NCBI RefSeq assembly: GCF_019744875.1
Contig: NZ_JAIETU010000003.1
Coordinates: 186,001-250,000 of the forward strand
Origin: Hyphomicrobium sp.
GTDB taxonomy: Bacteria > Pseudomonadota > Alphaproteobacteria > Rhizobiales > Hyphomicrobiaceae
Direction: 5' to 3'
Length of the DNA stretch: 64,000 nucleotides
Under the pieces are notes generated by a model that had not been told where the DNA came from, searched no databases, and saw only the letters and a list, made by a program, of their open reading frames with translations. Made by a program: the position numbers and the translations under genes. Within the stretch, counting starts at the first letter, position 1; every line of letters starts with the position of its first letter. Shown piece after piece: positions 52,130 through 62,998 of this stretch.

Positions 52130-53284
52130 TCAGCCGTCGTTGCCGTTGTTGTAGCTGGCGTAGCTCGCCTGACGACGGCGCGATTCCTCGGGCGCAATGC
52201 GGTCGATGCCGGCAAAGGGATGCCGCGTGAAGACCGACATGTCGTTCGTGCCGTCCTGCGTCACGATACGACGGCCTTGCGGCGGAGCTTCGGCCACGAC
52301 AACGGGCTGCTCTGCGCGAACCGGCTGCTGGCGGTTCTGCTTGCGCTGCGCAACGCGGTAGGCCCGCGAGTTGCGTTGCGCCGTACGCTCGGCGCGCGAC
52401 TTGCGCGGCTGGGCGTCGACCGGCTTGAGCACGGCCGCCGCCGGGGCCTGGGCAACAGCAAGACTTGCAAGAACGACAGGGCTGGCCGCAACGGCGGCCG
52501 GCGCGACCTTCACCGCATCGTCAGCAGGCTTGGGTGCGACGGCTGCGAGCACGGTCGGCACCATCGGTGCTAAGCCGCTCTGCGTGCCGATGGCGCCGGC
52601 GAGCTGCGTCGGATTGCCTGCGCCGAGAAGCGGGATAGGCGAATCGAGACCGGCCACCATGTAGGCCGTGGCCGCGCCAGATTGAGCCTCGTCGAGACTC
52701 GCGAACGTCCCGATGTAACCCGGCACCTTCGGATACGAGCGATTGCGCTTGTACGTCGCCTCTTCCTGGCTCGGCGCATCGATCACGCGCACTTTGAGCG
52801 TGGCAACGCCCTGCCCCTTGAAGCCGAGCACCTCGGCCGCTTTGATCGACACATCGAGCGTGCGGTTGCCCCAATAGGGGCCCGCGTTGTTGATGCGCAG
52901 CACGACGGACGCGCCGGTCGCCGGCGCCCAGGCGAGAACAGTCGTGCCGTCCGGATAGACAGGGCTTGCGGCGTTGTCGGGCGCATCGTGACGGAACGGC
53001 TCACCGGAGGACGTCAGTCCACACGGGTTGTAGCGGTCGCGCTTACAGGAGTCGTAGTGCGAAGCCTGGATCGTCTCGTCCTTGCCGATCAGCGCGCGCG
53101 TCTCGGCAAGCGTCTTCACGCGATGGCACTTGCCGTAGAAGCAGTAGCTTTTGCCGGGGGTCTTCGCCTCGACGGCGGCGCCCGCGAAGAAGAGGGCTCC
53201 GAGTGCCGGCGTCAGGGCGAAAACGACGTGTCCTGCGATCTTACGGGCACCTCGCGGGGCACGCCCGCTCGAATGTGTTCGCAT
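52130..53284 (-). CDS. RlpA-like double-psi beta-barrel exported protein
   Basis: A 384-residue protein with a signal sequence (IAGHVVFALTPALGALFFAG). The double-psi beta-barrel runs from ASHYDSCKRDRYNPCG through LTSSGEPF, SVVLRINNAGPYWGNRTLDV and SIKAAEVLGFKGQG, as in RlpA septal lytic transglycosylases. The second half is Ala/Pro/Arg-rich and has no SPOR domain. It probably acts on glycan strands or binds denuded peptidoglycan in the envelope; enzymatic activity is not proven by the sequence. Confidence 0.78.
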   Translation of the reverse strand: MRTHSSGRAPRGARKIAGHVVFALTPALGALFFAGAAVEAKTPGKSYCFYGKCHRVKTLAETRALIGKDETIQASHYDSCKRDRYNPCGLTSSGEPFRHDAPDNAASPVYPDGTTVLAWAPATGASVVLRINNAGPYWGNRTLDVSIKAAEVLGFKGQGVATLKVRVIDAPSQEEATYKRNRSYPKVPGYIGTFASLDEAQSGAATAYMVAGLDSPIPLLGAGNPTQLAGAIGTQSGLAPMVPTVLAAVAPKPADDAVKVAPAAVAASPVVLASLAVAQAPAAAVLKPVDAQPRKSRAERTAQRNSRAYRVAQRKQNRQQPVRAEQPVVVAEAPPQGRRIVTQDGTNDMSVFTRHPFAGIDRIAPEESRRRQASYASYNNGNDG

Positions 53285-53443
53285 CGATCAGCTCCATTTC
53301 TGTTTTTCCGATTGTCGTGTGCCGGACGGCATCCCCCCGTCCGTTAACTCTGTCGTGGCGCAAAAGAGCAGCCACAACGTGGGCGGGCGACCGGCAACGT
53401 TGCCGCACGGAGGGGAAGGCCGGACAATCAGTTGAGAGGAGTT

Positions 53444-54208
53444 CTAAAGAAGCTCGCGCTCAGCGAGTGTATTTGCAAGGCCGGATCGGGCGTCTTCGAG
53501 ACGGGCCGGATCGACGCCGCGCAGCACGAGCTCGGTGCGGTATCGCCCGTTCTCAAAGGAAGGATAGCTGCCCATCGCGATATCGGGGTAGGCGGACTGA
53601 TGGGCCGCAAACAGCTCTGCGATCTCGCCTTCCGGTTTCGACAGCACAATCGAAACGCTGTGCATTTTGGGGCCGGTCCTGAGTTGTTCTGTCGCAGCGT
53701 CGAGCATCGATTTCATGATGTCGGGCACGCCGGCCAGCACGAACACATTGCCAATTCGGAAGCCGGGCGCCGCCGAGACGCGGTTGGCGATCAGCTCTGC
53801 CCCAGCCGGAACACGCGCCATCCGAAGACGCGCAGGCGTAAGCGGAATGCCGCGCGCCGCGTAAACCGGCTCCATCATCGCGACCGCGCGCGGATCGACA
53901 TCGACCGCCACCCCGAAGGCCGCGCCGATGCTGTCGGCGGTGATGTCGTCGTGCGTCGGCCCGATGCCGCCAGTCGTGAACACATATGTATAGCGAGACC
54001 TCAGCGCGTTGACGGCGGCTGCGATGTCCTGCTCGCTGTCACCCACGACACGCACCTCCGAAAGCGCAATGCCGATGCCCGTCAGATGCTCCGCGATGGT
54101 GCCGATGTTGCGGTCCTTCGTGCGTCCGGAAAGGATCTCGTCGCCGATCACGAGCAAGCCTGCGGTCACGGTCGCATCGGATGTTTCAGGCGTGTCGGAT
54201 GTCGTCAT
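53444..54208 (-). CDS. CinA-family molybdopterin-binding domain protein
   Basis: A 254-residue protein. The MoaB/MogA-like domain GLLVIGDEILSGRTKDRNI (about 18-36) and VFTTGGIGPTHDDITADSIG (about 77-96) match the N-terminal half of CinA; the C-terminal pyridine-nucleotide amidase half is absent, as in the stand-alone alphaproteobacterial form. The role of this domain is unsettled. It diverges from sfsA. Confidence 0.88.
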   Translation of the reverse strand: MTTSDTPETSDATVTAGLLVIGDEILSGRTKDRNIGTIAEHLTGIGIALSEVRVVGDSEQDIAAAVNALRSRYTYVFTTGGIGPTHDDITADSIGAAFGVAVDVDPRAVAMMEPVYAARGIPLTPARLRMARVPAGAELIANRVSAAPGFRIGNVFVLAGVPDIMKSMLDAATEQLRTGPKMHSVSIVLSKPEGEIAELFAAHQSAYPDIAMGSYPSFENGRYRTELVLRGVDPARLEDARSGLANTLAERELL

Positions 54209-54310
54209 GGGCCCAAGTCCTCGATTGGTCGCGCCACCCTACCACGGCTCTAACGGCCAACGGGATTGCCGGTTGCGATTGTGCCCGCCCCCTCCTATTC
54301 CTCGCCAGCC

Positions 54311-55129
54311 ATGATGTTCCCCTCTCCCCTCGTGCGCGGCCGCCTGGTCAAGCGCTACAAGCGGTTCCTCGCCGACGTCATCCTCGACACCGGCGAAGCC
54401 GTCACCGCCACCTGCGCCAACACCGGCTCGATGATGGGGCTCGCAACCCCGGGCGCGCCTGTGTGGCTGTCAGTCAGTGCAAGCCCCACGCGCAAATACG
54501 CGCACACCTGGGAGTTGGTGGAGCAGGATCTCGGGCAGGGCCCGGTCCTCGTCGGCATCAACACCGGCCACCCGAACCGCATCGTCGCCGACGCCATCGC
54601 CGAGCAGCGCATACCGGAACTGGCCGGTTACGCGAGCCTGCGGCGCGAGGTGAAGTACGGGCTGTCGAGCCGCATCGACATCCTGCTCGAAGACCCCGCC
54701 CGCGGCCTGGCCTACGTCGAGATCAAGAACGTGCATCTCTCGCGCACACCTGGTCTTGCTGAGTTTCCGGATTCGGTGACGGAGCGCGGCGTCAAGCATC
54801 TCGTCGAGTTGAGCGCCATGGTCGCGGCCGGCCATCGCGCCGTCATGATCTATCTCATCCAGCGCGCCGACGCAGAGATGTTCGACTTCGCCGCCGACGT
54901 CGATCCGCGCTACGCCGCCGCCTTCGCAGCCGCGCGCGCAGCCGGTGTCGAAGCCCTTGCTCTCTCCTGCATGGTCACGCCGCAGGAGATCACGTTGGCG
55001 CACGCCGTGCCATTTCGTGAAAGTGTGCAGGCCAGCGCGCCATTGCGCGAGAGCCCCGCCGCAATCGCGCCCGGAGCCCCGAAGCGGGGCGCGACGCAAA
55101 GGCACACGACCAACACGACGAAAAAGTAA
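54311..55129 (+). CDS. sfsA: SfsA-family DNA/RNA nuclease
   Basis: From ATG 54311, 272 residues. RGRLVKRYKRFLADVILDTG at the N-terminus, ATCANTGSMMGLATPGAPV, IVADAIAEQRIPELAGY, RIDILLEDPARGLAYVEIKN and VKHLVELSAMVAAGHRAVMI are the SfsA signatures, the last including the acidic nuclease residues. About 35 residues after the usual end form a basic tail. It is known as a sugar-fermentation-stimulation protein with nuclease activity. Confidence 0.93.
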   Translation: MMFPSPLVRGRLVKRYKRFLADVILDTGEAVTATCANTGSMMGLATPGAPVWLSVSASPTRKYAHTWELVEQDLGQGPVLVGINTGHPNRIVADAIAEQRIPELAGYASLRREVKYGLSSRIDILLEDPARGLAYVEIKNVHLSRTPGLAEFPDSVTERGVKHLVELSAMVAAGHRAVMIYLIQRADAEMFDFAADVDPRYAAAFAAARAAGVEALALSCMVTPQEITLAHAVPFRESVQASAPLRESPAAIAPGAPKRGATQRHTTNTTKK

Positions 55130-55274
55130 TGGAACGAACTGCCCCCGCGCCGGATTCATCCCTCGTACAGCGTTAGCTCCCGGTCGCGTTTCGCGTCCTG
55201 CAATTGGCCCCTGGCTTTGCAGAACGTGAGATCGCGCGATCGAGCAACGAGCGAATGGTGATCAAGAGGTGCGA

Positions 55275-55919
55275 ATGAGCAGACTGACATGGATGGGCGC
55301 CTTGGCCGTCTTCACGGCGATGGGCGTCGGGGCGGCCGGCGCGGCCCCGGGCTTTTCCACCGCCAACGTCAACTTCAGAACCGGACCTGATACCGACTTC
55401 CCGGCTGTCAACGTGATCCCCGAAGGCGACCCCGTCGACATTCGCGGCTGCCTCGACGACGAGTCCTGGTGCGACGTGATCTGGTCCGGCCAGCGCGGCT
55501 GGGTCTACAGCGAGTATCTCGCGTTCGAGCAGCGCGGACGCTACGTCTCGCTGCCGGACGTGGGCCTCGCCGCGTTCTCCATCCCCGTCGTGCGCTTTGC
55601 CGCCGCCGACTACTGGGACCGCTATTACGTCGGGCGCCCCTGGTACAAGGAGCGCGCCCGTTGGATCGGACATCAGGTTCGGCCGCGTCCGGGCTGGCAT
55701 CGCCCGCCGTCCGGCAAGCGCGAAGCTGGCTGGTGGCGCAAGGATTACCGCCAGCCCGCGGGCATGAAGGCGGCGCCTGTGCGCGACTGGAAGCGCCCGG
55801 ATCGCGGACCGGACCGTGGACGGGGCCCTGGCCAGAACGATTTCCGCGGCAATGATCGTGGCCCCGGCCCCGATCGCGGTGACAACCGCGGCGATCGTCG
55901 CGGCGACGGACGGCACTGA
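55275..55919 (+). CDS. exported SH3-domain protein with Arg/Gly/Asp-rich tail
   Basis: From ATG 55275, with AAGAGG ahead, 214 residues. After a signal peptide ending near AGAAPG comes an SH3b domain: TANVNFRTGPDTDFPAVNVI then CDVIWSGQRGWVYSEYL. The rest is basic, and the last 60 residues are rich in Arg, Gly, Asp and Pro (RGPDRGRGPG repeats). Periplasmic, possibly binding peptidoglycan. The tail may be disordered. Confidence 0.8.
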   Translation: MSRLTWMGALAVFTAMGVGAAGAAPGFSTANVNFRTGPDTDFPAVNVIPEGDPVDIRGCLDDESWCDVIWSGQRGWVYSEYLAFEQRGRYVSLPDVGLAAFSIPVVRFAAADYWDRYYVGRPWYKERARWIGHQVRPRPGWHRPPSGKREAGWWRKDYRQPAGMKAAPVRDWKRPDRGPDRGRGPGQNDFRGNDRGPGPDRGDNRGDRRGDGRH

Positions 55920-55956
55920 CGACGGCTAGTCCGTGCGACACCCCCAGAAATGAACG

Positions 55957-55983
55957 AAACGCGGCATCCGGGATGCCGCGTTT
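55957..55983. terminator. bidirectional terminator-like palindrome
   Basis: AAACGCGGCATCC (55957-55969) and GGATGCCGCGTTT (55971-55983) around one central base, with T/A-rich flanks, between the convergent SH3 and EF-G-like genes. Confidence 0.75.
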
Positions 55984-56018
55984 CTTATTTTCGTAAAGCC
56001 GTGTGGCGATCCGCGCGC

Positions 56019-58106
56019 CTACTCGGCCGCCTCGCCGCTCGCCGACAGCACCTGGTCGGCAAGCCGTCCCGTCAGTTCGGCGAGATGATCGAACTTGGCC
56101 GTATAGGTGCCGACACCCGACGTCGCCGACCGCAGCTCCACGATCAGGTCATCGATCTCCGCCGCCGGGATGTGCGCCGTCACCACATCCCAACCGGGCC
56201 ATCCGGGGCGGCTGTCGAAACCCAGGATCTGCCCGCGCCGCTGCGGAATCATGCCGTTGACGCGCGCCGTCGCATCGGAGGGCACGGAAATGTCGACGGC
56301 CATCACGGGCTCGAGCAGCACCGGCTGGCATTTCGGCATCCCCTCGCTCATCGCGAGCCGCCCCGCCTGGCGGAAGGCCATGTCGGAGCTGTCCACCGTA
56401 TGATAGGAGCCGTCGCGCAGCGTCACGGCGATGTCGACCACCGGAAAGCCCAGCGGCCCGTGCTTCATGTAGTCGCTGACGCCGATTTCAACGGACGGAA
56501 TGAACTGCTTCGGCACGACGCCGCCGGTGATGGTCTCTCCGAAGGAAAAACCCGCCCCGCGCGGTTGCGGCTCGATGGACAGCACCACGTCGCCGAACTG
56601 CCCGTGTCCGCCGGACTGCTTCTTGTGGCGGCCGCGGATCTCGGTCGCCTTGCGTATCGTCTCCTTGTAGGGCACCTGCCGCTTGTGCCGCTCCACCGCC
56701 ACGCCGTACTTGCGCTGCAGGCGCTCGAACGACACGCGCAGGTGCATCTCTCCCTGACCCTTGAGCAGCACCTGATGCGTTTCGCCATTGTGCTCCACGA
56801 CCAGAGAGGGATCCTCTTCGATCAGCTTGGCGAGCGCGGACGACAGCTTCACTTCGTCCTTGCGATCGTTGAGGCCGATGCCCGATGCAAGCACCGGTTC
56901 CGGTGTGTCGGGACCGCTGATCTGCACGATGCCCGATTTCTCGGCGGTGATCGTCGTGCCGGTCCGCACAGTGTCGAGCCGGCCCAGCGCCACCGTATCG
57001 CCGGCCGATGCCGCCCCGCGCTTGATCGTCTCCTCGCCTTTCATCGCGAAGACGCCGGCCACGCGCTCTTCGTTCGCCTCGCCACCCGTGACAGTCGTGC
57101 CGTCGCCGATGGTTCCCGTCAAAACCCGCGCGAGCGAGAGCTTGCCGCCATGCCCCGTATGCAGCGACTTGAACACGTAGGCCGCACTCTTGGCGTTCTC
57201 GACCTTGAGGCGGCGCGCCGTGACATCGACAAACGGGGCTTCATGGCGCAACGCCTTCAACAGCCGCAGGATGCCGTTGCCGTTCTGCGCGCTGCCGAGC
57301 AGCACCGGGCAGATGAGCCCGTCTCCGAATTCGCGCGAGAGATCGCCGAACACGAGTTCCTTGTCCGGCGGCAGGTCCGACAGCAGCTTTTCCATCAGGT
57401 CGTCGTCGTAGTCCGCGAGCTGCTCGAGCATGTGGAAGCGCGCTTCCTTTTCACGCTCGAAATCGGTGGTCCTCATCTCCACCATTTCCGAAGGCTCGTT
57501 CTTGCGGAACAGGAACGCGCGCTCGAGCGCGAGGTCGATAAACCCCGTCGCCGCCCCGTTCTCCCAGATCGGGATCTGGCGCAGCACGAGCGGCTTGGTG
57601 GACGCCGGTTGCAGCGCCGGCACGATTTCGCGGATGGGGGTCTGGCAGGCGTCGATCTTGTTCAGGAAGAGAAGGTGGGGGATGCCGCGATCCTCGAGTT
57701 GCTTCAACGTGAGCTGAAGCGACGGCACGCGTTTGGGATCGGGTTCGGAAACGACGATCGCCGCATCGCACGCCGTCAGCGCTTCCGCGCCCTCATACTG
57801 GAATTCAATCGATCCCGGACAGTCGATGAAGGTGAACGTGTCGCCCATGAATTCGACATCGGCGATGTTGAGTTGCACGCTCATGGCGTGGGCGCGTGCT
57901 TCGGGGGAAGCGTCACCCACCGTGGTCTTTTCCGCCGTCGTGCCGGCCCGGACGATCCCTCCGGTGCGCGCCAGTATGGCTTCGAGCAGAGTGGTTTTTC
58001 CGGACAGAAATGGTCCGATCAGTGCGATGCAGCGGGTGCTGCGGCCGGAAGTCCCTGTGCCGGCACCCGCGACTGTGGTGCCCCTTGGGCGAGTGGATTG
58101 CCCCAT
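56019..58106 (-). CDS. EF-G-like translational GTPase without the catalytic histidine
   Basis: A 695-residue EF-G-like protein after the SD AAGGAGG. The P-loop is GPFLSGKTT (31-39), G3 is DCPGS (95-99) where EF-G has DTPGH, and G4 is NKID (149-152). The catalytic His of the G3 motif is thus Ser, so GTP hydrolysis is expected to be slow or different. Domains II to V of EF-G are all recognisable (for example GQFGDVVLSIEPQPRG and MPQRRGQI-like IPQRRGQILGFD near the end). The role is not known; it is not the main elongation factor. Confidence 0.85.
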   Translation of the reverse strand: MGQSTRPRGTTVAGAGTGTSGRSTRCIALIGPFLSGKTTLLEAILARTGGIVRAGTTAEKTTVGDASPEARAHAMSVQLNIADVEFMGDTFTFIDCPGSIEFQYEGAEALTACDAAIVVSEPDPKRVPSLQLTLKQLEDRGIPHLLFLNKIDACQTPIREIVPALQPASTKPLVLRQIPIWENGAATGFIDLALERAFLFRKNEPSEMVEMRTTDFEREKEARFHMLEQLADYDDDLMEKLLSDLPPDKELVFGDLSREFGDGLICPVLLGSAQNGNGILRLLKALRHEAPFVDVTARRLKVENAKSAAYVFKSLHTGHGGKLSLARVLTGTIGDGTTVTGGEANEERVAGVFAMKGEETIKRGAASAGDTVALGRLDTVRTGTTITAEKSGIVQISGPDTPEPVLASGIGLNDRKDEVKLSSALAKLIEEDPSLVVEHNGETHQVLLKGQGEMHLRVSFERLQRKYGVAVERHKRQVPYKETIRKATEIRGRHKKQSGGHGQFGDVVLSIEPQPRGAGFSFGETITGGVVPKQFIPSVEIGVSDYMKHGPLGFPVVDIAVTLRDGSYHTVDSSDMAFRQAGRLAMSEGMPKCQPVLLEPVMAVDISVPSDATARVNGMIPQRRGQILGFDSRPGWPGWDVVTAHIPAAEIDDLIVELRSATSGVGTYTAKFDHLAELTGRLADQVLSASGEAAE

Positions 58107-58571
58107 GGTGTCCTCCTTCCCGCTTCCCGGATCGAGGGTCCGGGTTGAGCGCTACGAGGCGCAAGGAAATGCACGCGTCGCGCATTCCCGCGCCTCACGA
58201 AGGAGCGCGACGTCGATGATCGTCGCGCCGCGCCGTCCAAGACGCAAGGGGCTTCCGCTTAATCGCGCGCTAATCATTGCGGCTCACACTCGATGCGTGA
58301 GTCGCGATGCAATCTATTGCGATGCAGCAAGTATTCGCATCTGCGGAAGACTGTTTCGTGAAAATTGTTTCGAAAAATTACTTGAAGAAATAGCGTCTCG
58401 GCCGCATCATGAAAGTGTCAGCTTTGGGGTGTAAGTGCTTCAGGTGATGGACGCAGACGTGAGTCTGAACAACAAACGTGCCGGGAGGCAGTGCTAGGCG
58501 GTTAAATTTCGAGTGGTTGGCCAGGAACCAATGCCTCGAAAGTTCGCTTAAGCTGCAGGAGGACGCCTCAG
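58107..58571. other. gene-free interval with AT-rich patch and short direct repeat
   Basis: 465 bp between the EF-G-like gene and the 86-residue gene, which diverge from it. GCGATGCA occurs at 58304-58311 and 58319-58326. An AT-rich stretch near 58351-58392 is a likely promoter zone. No gene is supported. Confidence 0.45.
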
Positions 58572-58832
58572 ATGAGTAGAGATTTGCTGACCAAGTCACT
58601 TGTTAAAGCGGCCGACGCCGCCGGTTACGCCATGACGGCTTCCGAAGAGGATCTCGCCGAGCTGAACCGCTGCCAACCGGAATTTGCGCTTCGCAATGGC
58701 CACGCCGCAGCAGCAAGCGCCGCACGCCGCATGTCGCTCCCGTTTGCCCGTTTCGAGCACTGGGTCGCGCACATGCTGTCGCTCTCCGACATTCGCGCGC
58801 ACGCACCTCGCGCGCTGCTTCCGAGCCGCTGA
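58572..58832 (+). CDS. small hypothetical protein
   Basis: 86 residues after the strong SD GCAGGAGGACG. It is helical; the stretch AADAAGYAMTASEEDLAELN and many Ala, Arg and His residues stand out. No membrane segment and no family recognised. A terminator follows, so it is a single-gene unit. Confidence 0.65.
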   Translation: MSRDLLTKSLVKAADAAGYAMTASEEDLAELNRCQPEFALRNGHAAAASAARRMSLPFARFEHWVAHMLSLSDIRAHAPRALLPSR

Positions 58833-58862
58833 GCGGCGGCATCGGATATCTCTGAGAATTCG

Positions 58863-58891
58863 AGGCGGGCTCCAAGTGGCCCGCCTTTTTT
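58863..58891 (+). terminator. rho-independent terminator
   Basis: AGGCGGGC (58863-58870) pairs with GCCCGCCT (58879-58886), then a run of T to 58891. Confidence 0.88.
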
Positions 58892-58979
58892 GTGTCTGAT
58901 GGGACGCTGTCCGCGCCTATAGTCGTGGGCGACGGAAGCATCGCATCAGCCCGTCAGGACGCAGAGAGGGAGGAAGTTC

Positions 58980-59420
58980 ATGCGCCGCATCGTCTTGGCT
59001 TTTGTTGCCGCCGCAATCGGAGCAACCGCGGTTGGAGCCCAGAATGTCGCCGTCATCGACGAGCGCAAGAAGCTGCTCAAGGACATGGGCAAGGCCACCA
59101 AGCCCGTCGGCGCCATGTTCAAAGGCGAAGCGGAATTCGATCTCGCCCAGGTCAAGGCAGCCCTGAAGGCCATCCAGGAAACAGCACCCCGTCTCCCGCC
59201 CCTGTTCCCCGACGACTCCAAGACCGGCAACGAAACCGAAGCGCTTCCCGTCATCTGGGACGAGAAGGCCGACTTCGAAGACCGCTTCAAAAAACTCGCT
59301 GAAGCGGCAAAGGCGGCCGAGGCCAGCATCACCGACGAAGATACCTTCCCCGACACCTGGAAGCAGGTGATGGGCAACTGCAGCGGCTGCCACAAGAAGT
59401 TCCGCAAGCCGAAATCCTGA
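58980..59420 (+). CDS. class II c-type cytochrome (c'/c556 family)
   Basis: A 146-residue exported protein with signal peptide RRIVLAFVAAAIGATAVGA. A four-helix bundle ends with the haem motif CSGCH at 134-138 followed by KKFRKPKS, the C-terminal placement of class II cytochromes c. The SD is GGGAGGAAG. Its stop codon overlaps the start of the b561-type gene (TGATG), so the two form an electron-transfer pair, cytochrome c accepting from or donating to the membrane b-type protein. Confidence 0.9.
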   Translation: MRRIVLAFVAAAIGATAVGAQNVAVIDERKKLLKDMGKATKPVGAMFKGEAEFDLAQVKAALKAIQETAPRLPPLFPDDSKTGNETEALPVIWDEKADFEDRFKKLAEAAKAAEASITDEDTFPDTWKQVMGNCSGCHKKFRKPKS

Positions 59421-60160
59421 TGCCCGGACCAGTGAGCGCGCCCCCCGCGAGCGAACCGGCCCGCGTCGCTGCCTGGGATCTGCCGACGCGTCTCTTTCAC
59501 TGGACGCTGCTGATCCTCATTGTCGTGGCCTGGGCGAGCTTCGAGTTCGCCGAGGCGCTCGGTGACGAAACGCTCGTGGTTCATCGCGCCAACGGCCTTG
59601 CGATCCTGACCCTCCTGGTCTGGCGCGTTCTGTGGGGCATCGTCGGCTCGTCCACGGCGCGCTTCGCGAGCTTCGTCAGCGGCCCGGCCCGCGTGCTTTC
59701 CTATGCGCGCGGGCTCGTCAGTGGCGGCGCCACCCCGTTCCTCGGCCACAATCCGCTCGGCGCTCTCATGGTGATCGCGCTGCTGGCGACGCTCCTCGCG
59801 ATGGGCACGCTCGGCCTGTTCGCGACCGACGACAACGATCTCGTCGGCGGGCCGCTCTACCGCCTCGTTGGCGAAGCCGGCAACGCCCGCGCGGCGCGGC
59901 TCCACGACCAGATCTTCCACGTCGTGCTGTTGCCGCTGGCCGCGCTTCATATCGCAGCCAACGCGCTCTACACGATCGTGAAGAAGGAGCCGCTCATTCA
60001 GGCGATGATCCGCGGCACAAAACCCGCCGGAACCTACGCCGATGCCTCGCGCGCCGAGATCCCGCGAGGCGCAGGTCTTCGCGCCCTAGCCTGCCTCGCC
60101 GCCGCGGCCGCCATCGTGCTCGGCGGCATTCTTGCCGTAGGCGGCAGCCTCAAACTTTAA
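59420..60160 (+). CDS. cytochrome b561-type membrane protein
   Basis: 246 residues. WDLPTRLFHWTLLILIVVAW opens the first helix and holds a haem-ligand His; further His residues lie in LVVHRANGLAI and ARLHDQIFHVVLLPLAALHI, so about four helices carry the haems as in the Ni/Fe-hydrogenase-type cytochrome b family. A fifth helix ends the protein. It overlaps the cytochrome c gene by 1 nt. Confidence 0.9.
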   Translation: MPGPVSAPPASEPARVAAWDLPTRLFHWTLLILIVVAWASFEFAEALGDETLVVHRANGLAILTLLVWRVLWGIVGSSTARFASFVSGPARVLSYARGLVSGGATPFLGHNPLGALMVIALLATLLAMGTLGLFATDDNDLVGGPLYRLVGEAGNARAARLHDQIFHVVLLPLAALHIAANALYTIVKKEPLIQAMIRGTKPAGTYADASRAEIPRGAGLRALACLAAAAAIVLGGILAVGGSLKL

Positions 60161-60187
60161 GACGGCGGCAGCCTCACGTTTGGAAAC

Positions 60188-60218
60188 CCTCTCCCCAGCA
60201 TCTTCGACTGGGGAGAGG
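60188..60218. terminator. bidirectional terminator-like hairpin
   Basis: CCTCTCCCCAG (60188-60198) pairs perfectly with CTGGGGAGAGG (60208-60218) between convergent genes. Just before it GGCGGCAGCCTCA is duplicated (60140-60152 and 60164-60176). Confidence 0.7.
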
Positions 60219-60227
60219 CCCTTACTC

Positions 60228-61559
<1,332 letters not shown>

Positions 61560-61764
61560 CTAGGGAGGGTGGCAAGCGGCGTGCCCGCGCAAGCGGGCGG
61601 CCCTGCCAACCGTGTCGAAGCGGCACCACACGTTTCGGTAACATTTTAGGAACTATGGAATAGCGCGCCGTCGCCACATTTGGAGCAAACCCCGGCCACA
61701 GCGCACGGGTGATATTGGCCTCGGATCACGTTGGCGAATCTCGCTGGAAAGGAGATCAGATCGC

Positions 61765-62067
61765 ATGAAGCATCTCAGACTTTCCCCTGTATTCCGGAAG
61801 CACTTGCCGGACCTGGTCGCTGGAATCGCTGTTTTTACGCTGATGGTTGGCCTGACCGGCTGGCACGTCGGCATCGCGCTCGCATCCGACGGCTCGGTGG
61901 CCGCCCAGATGGACCGCAACGCCTCCGCTGTCCTCCTCGCCGGCGCTGTGGCCGCCATGGCCGTCTTCAACACCGCCTTTTTCCGTCATTTGTGCCGGGT
62001 GCACGGCGCCCGGGCCAAGGCAATTTCTCGCCCCTCCGACCAATCCGGCCGGGGCCCGTCCGCGTAA
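61765..62067 (+). CDS. hypothetical membrane protein
   Basis: 100 residues with two membrane helices (DLVAGIAVFTLMVGLTGWHV and NASAVLLAGAVAAMAVFNTA). The start follows GAAAGGAGATCAG. No family recognised. Confidence 0.6.
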   Translation: MKHLRLSPVFRKHLPDLVAGIAVFTLMVGLTGWHVGIALASDGSVAAQMDRNASAVLLAGAVAAMAVFNTAFFRHLCRVHGARAKAISRPSDQSGRGPSA

Positions 62068-62228
62068 GAGATTCGCGTAGAAGGTTGAGCGTGAAAGGTT
62101 AAGTGGGCCCTGTAACTTCTCCGTGCGCGGGCTCGCCCTTGAAACCAGACCGCGCTATAAGCGTTACCCGTGACCTTGAGAGACTCCGCCGGATTAAGTC
62201 ACCACCTGATCACCAAAGGGCTCGCACC

Positions 62229-62747
62229 ATGACCCGCCGTCCCTCTGCTGTCGCCTTATCCGCAGCCGCCCGGAGCTTCGCGGGTCTTGCGGTGCTCGCC
62301 GCATGCGCCGTCGGGCTGGCGGCCTCGAATACGGAAGACGTGGTCGCGGGACGATTTACGGCAGCTCTCGAACAGGCCCCCCGCAAGGTCGAAGTCGCAG
62401 CCAACGAAACGGTCGGCGCGGCTCCGGTATCCGGCAGCGAAGCCTACTGGCTGGCCCCGAAAGGCCGGGTCGACGCCAACGGCGCGGCCCTTGAATCCGC
62501 CGCCTGGGCGCCCGCCGTCACAGGTCTCTCGATCGGCGATCGCATCACCATCTCCAGCGGCAAGGCCGAGCGCGTGCTGGAGATCGTCGCCATCGCCAAC
62601 GTCGCCACCACGGCAGATCATCAGAAGCTGGATGGCCACGTCGCCGTCACCTGCCGGGATCTCAGCACCCCGGATCGCGCCTTCACGACGTTCCTGGTCC
62701 CGGCCGGCTCGTCGCTCGGCAGCCTGAAGACCGCCCGCGCGCTTTAA
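62229..62747 (+). CDS. hypothetical exported protein
   Basis: From ATG 62229, 172 residues, with a signal peptide or anchor SFAGLAVLAACAVGLAA. The rest is soluble and beta-rich: GLSIGDRITISSGKAERVLE then VAVTCRDLSTPD. A single cysteine. No recognised family; the fold around ISSGKAERVLEIV recalls small beta-barrels. Confidence 0.6.
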   Translation: MTRRPSAVALSAAARSFAGLAVLAACAVGLAASNTEDVVAGRFTAALEQAPRKVEVAANETVGAAPVSGSEAYWLAPKGRVDANGAALESAAWAPAVTGLSIGDRITISSGKAERVLEIVAIANVATTADHQKLDGHVAVTCRDLSTPDRAFTTFLVPAGSSLGSLKTARAL

Positions 62748-62998
62748 TCGGCAATCCTGTCGCCTCGCGCCCGCGGCCGGTCGATCCGGCCCCGCGCGCC
62801 GGGCCCTGCGCCCGCCCCTTGTTGCGTCCTGAACCCAGCCCTCGGCCAAGCTGACACCGAACACGGAACGCCCCGTTGCGCCCCGGTCCGCGCTGCCTAT
62901 TATGGCGCCGGCGACGACGGGGCGGAGCGTGCCCCCGCGCATCGGCAAAAAAGGCCAGCAGTGCGGCACGCACCGGTCAACATGAGGGAGTTCGCGGT

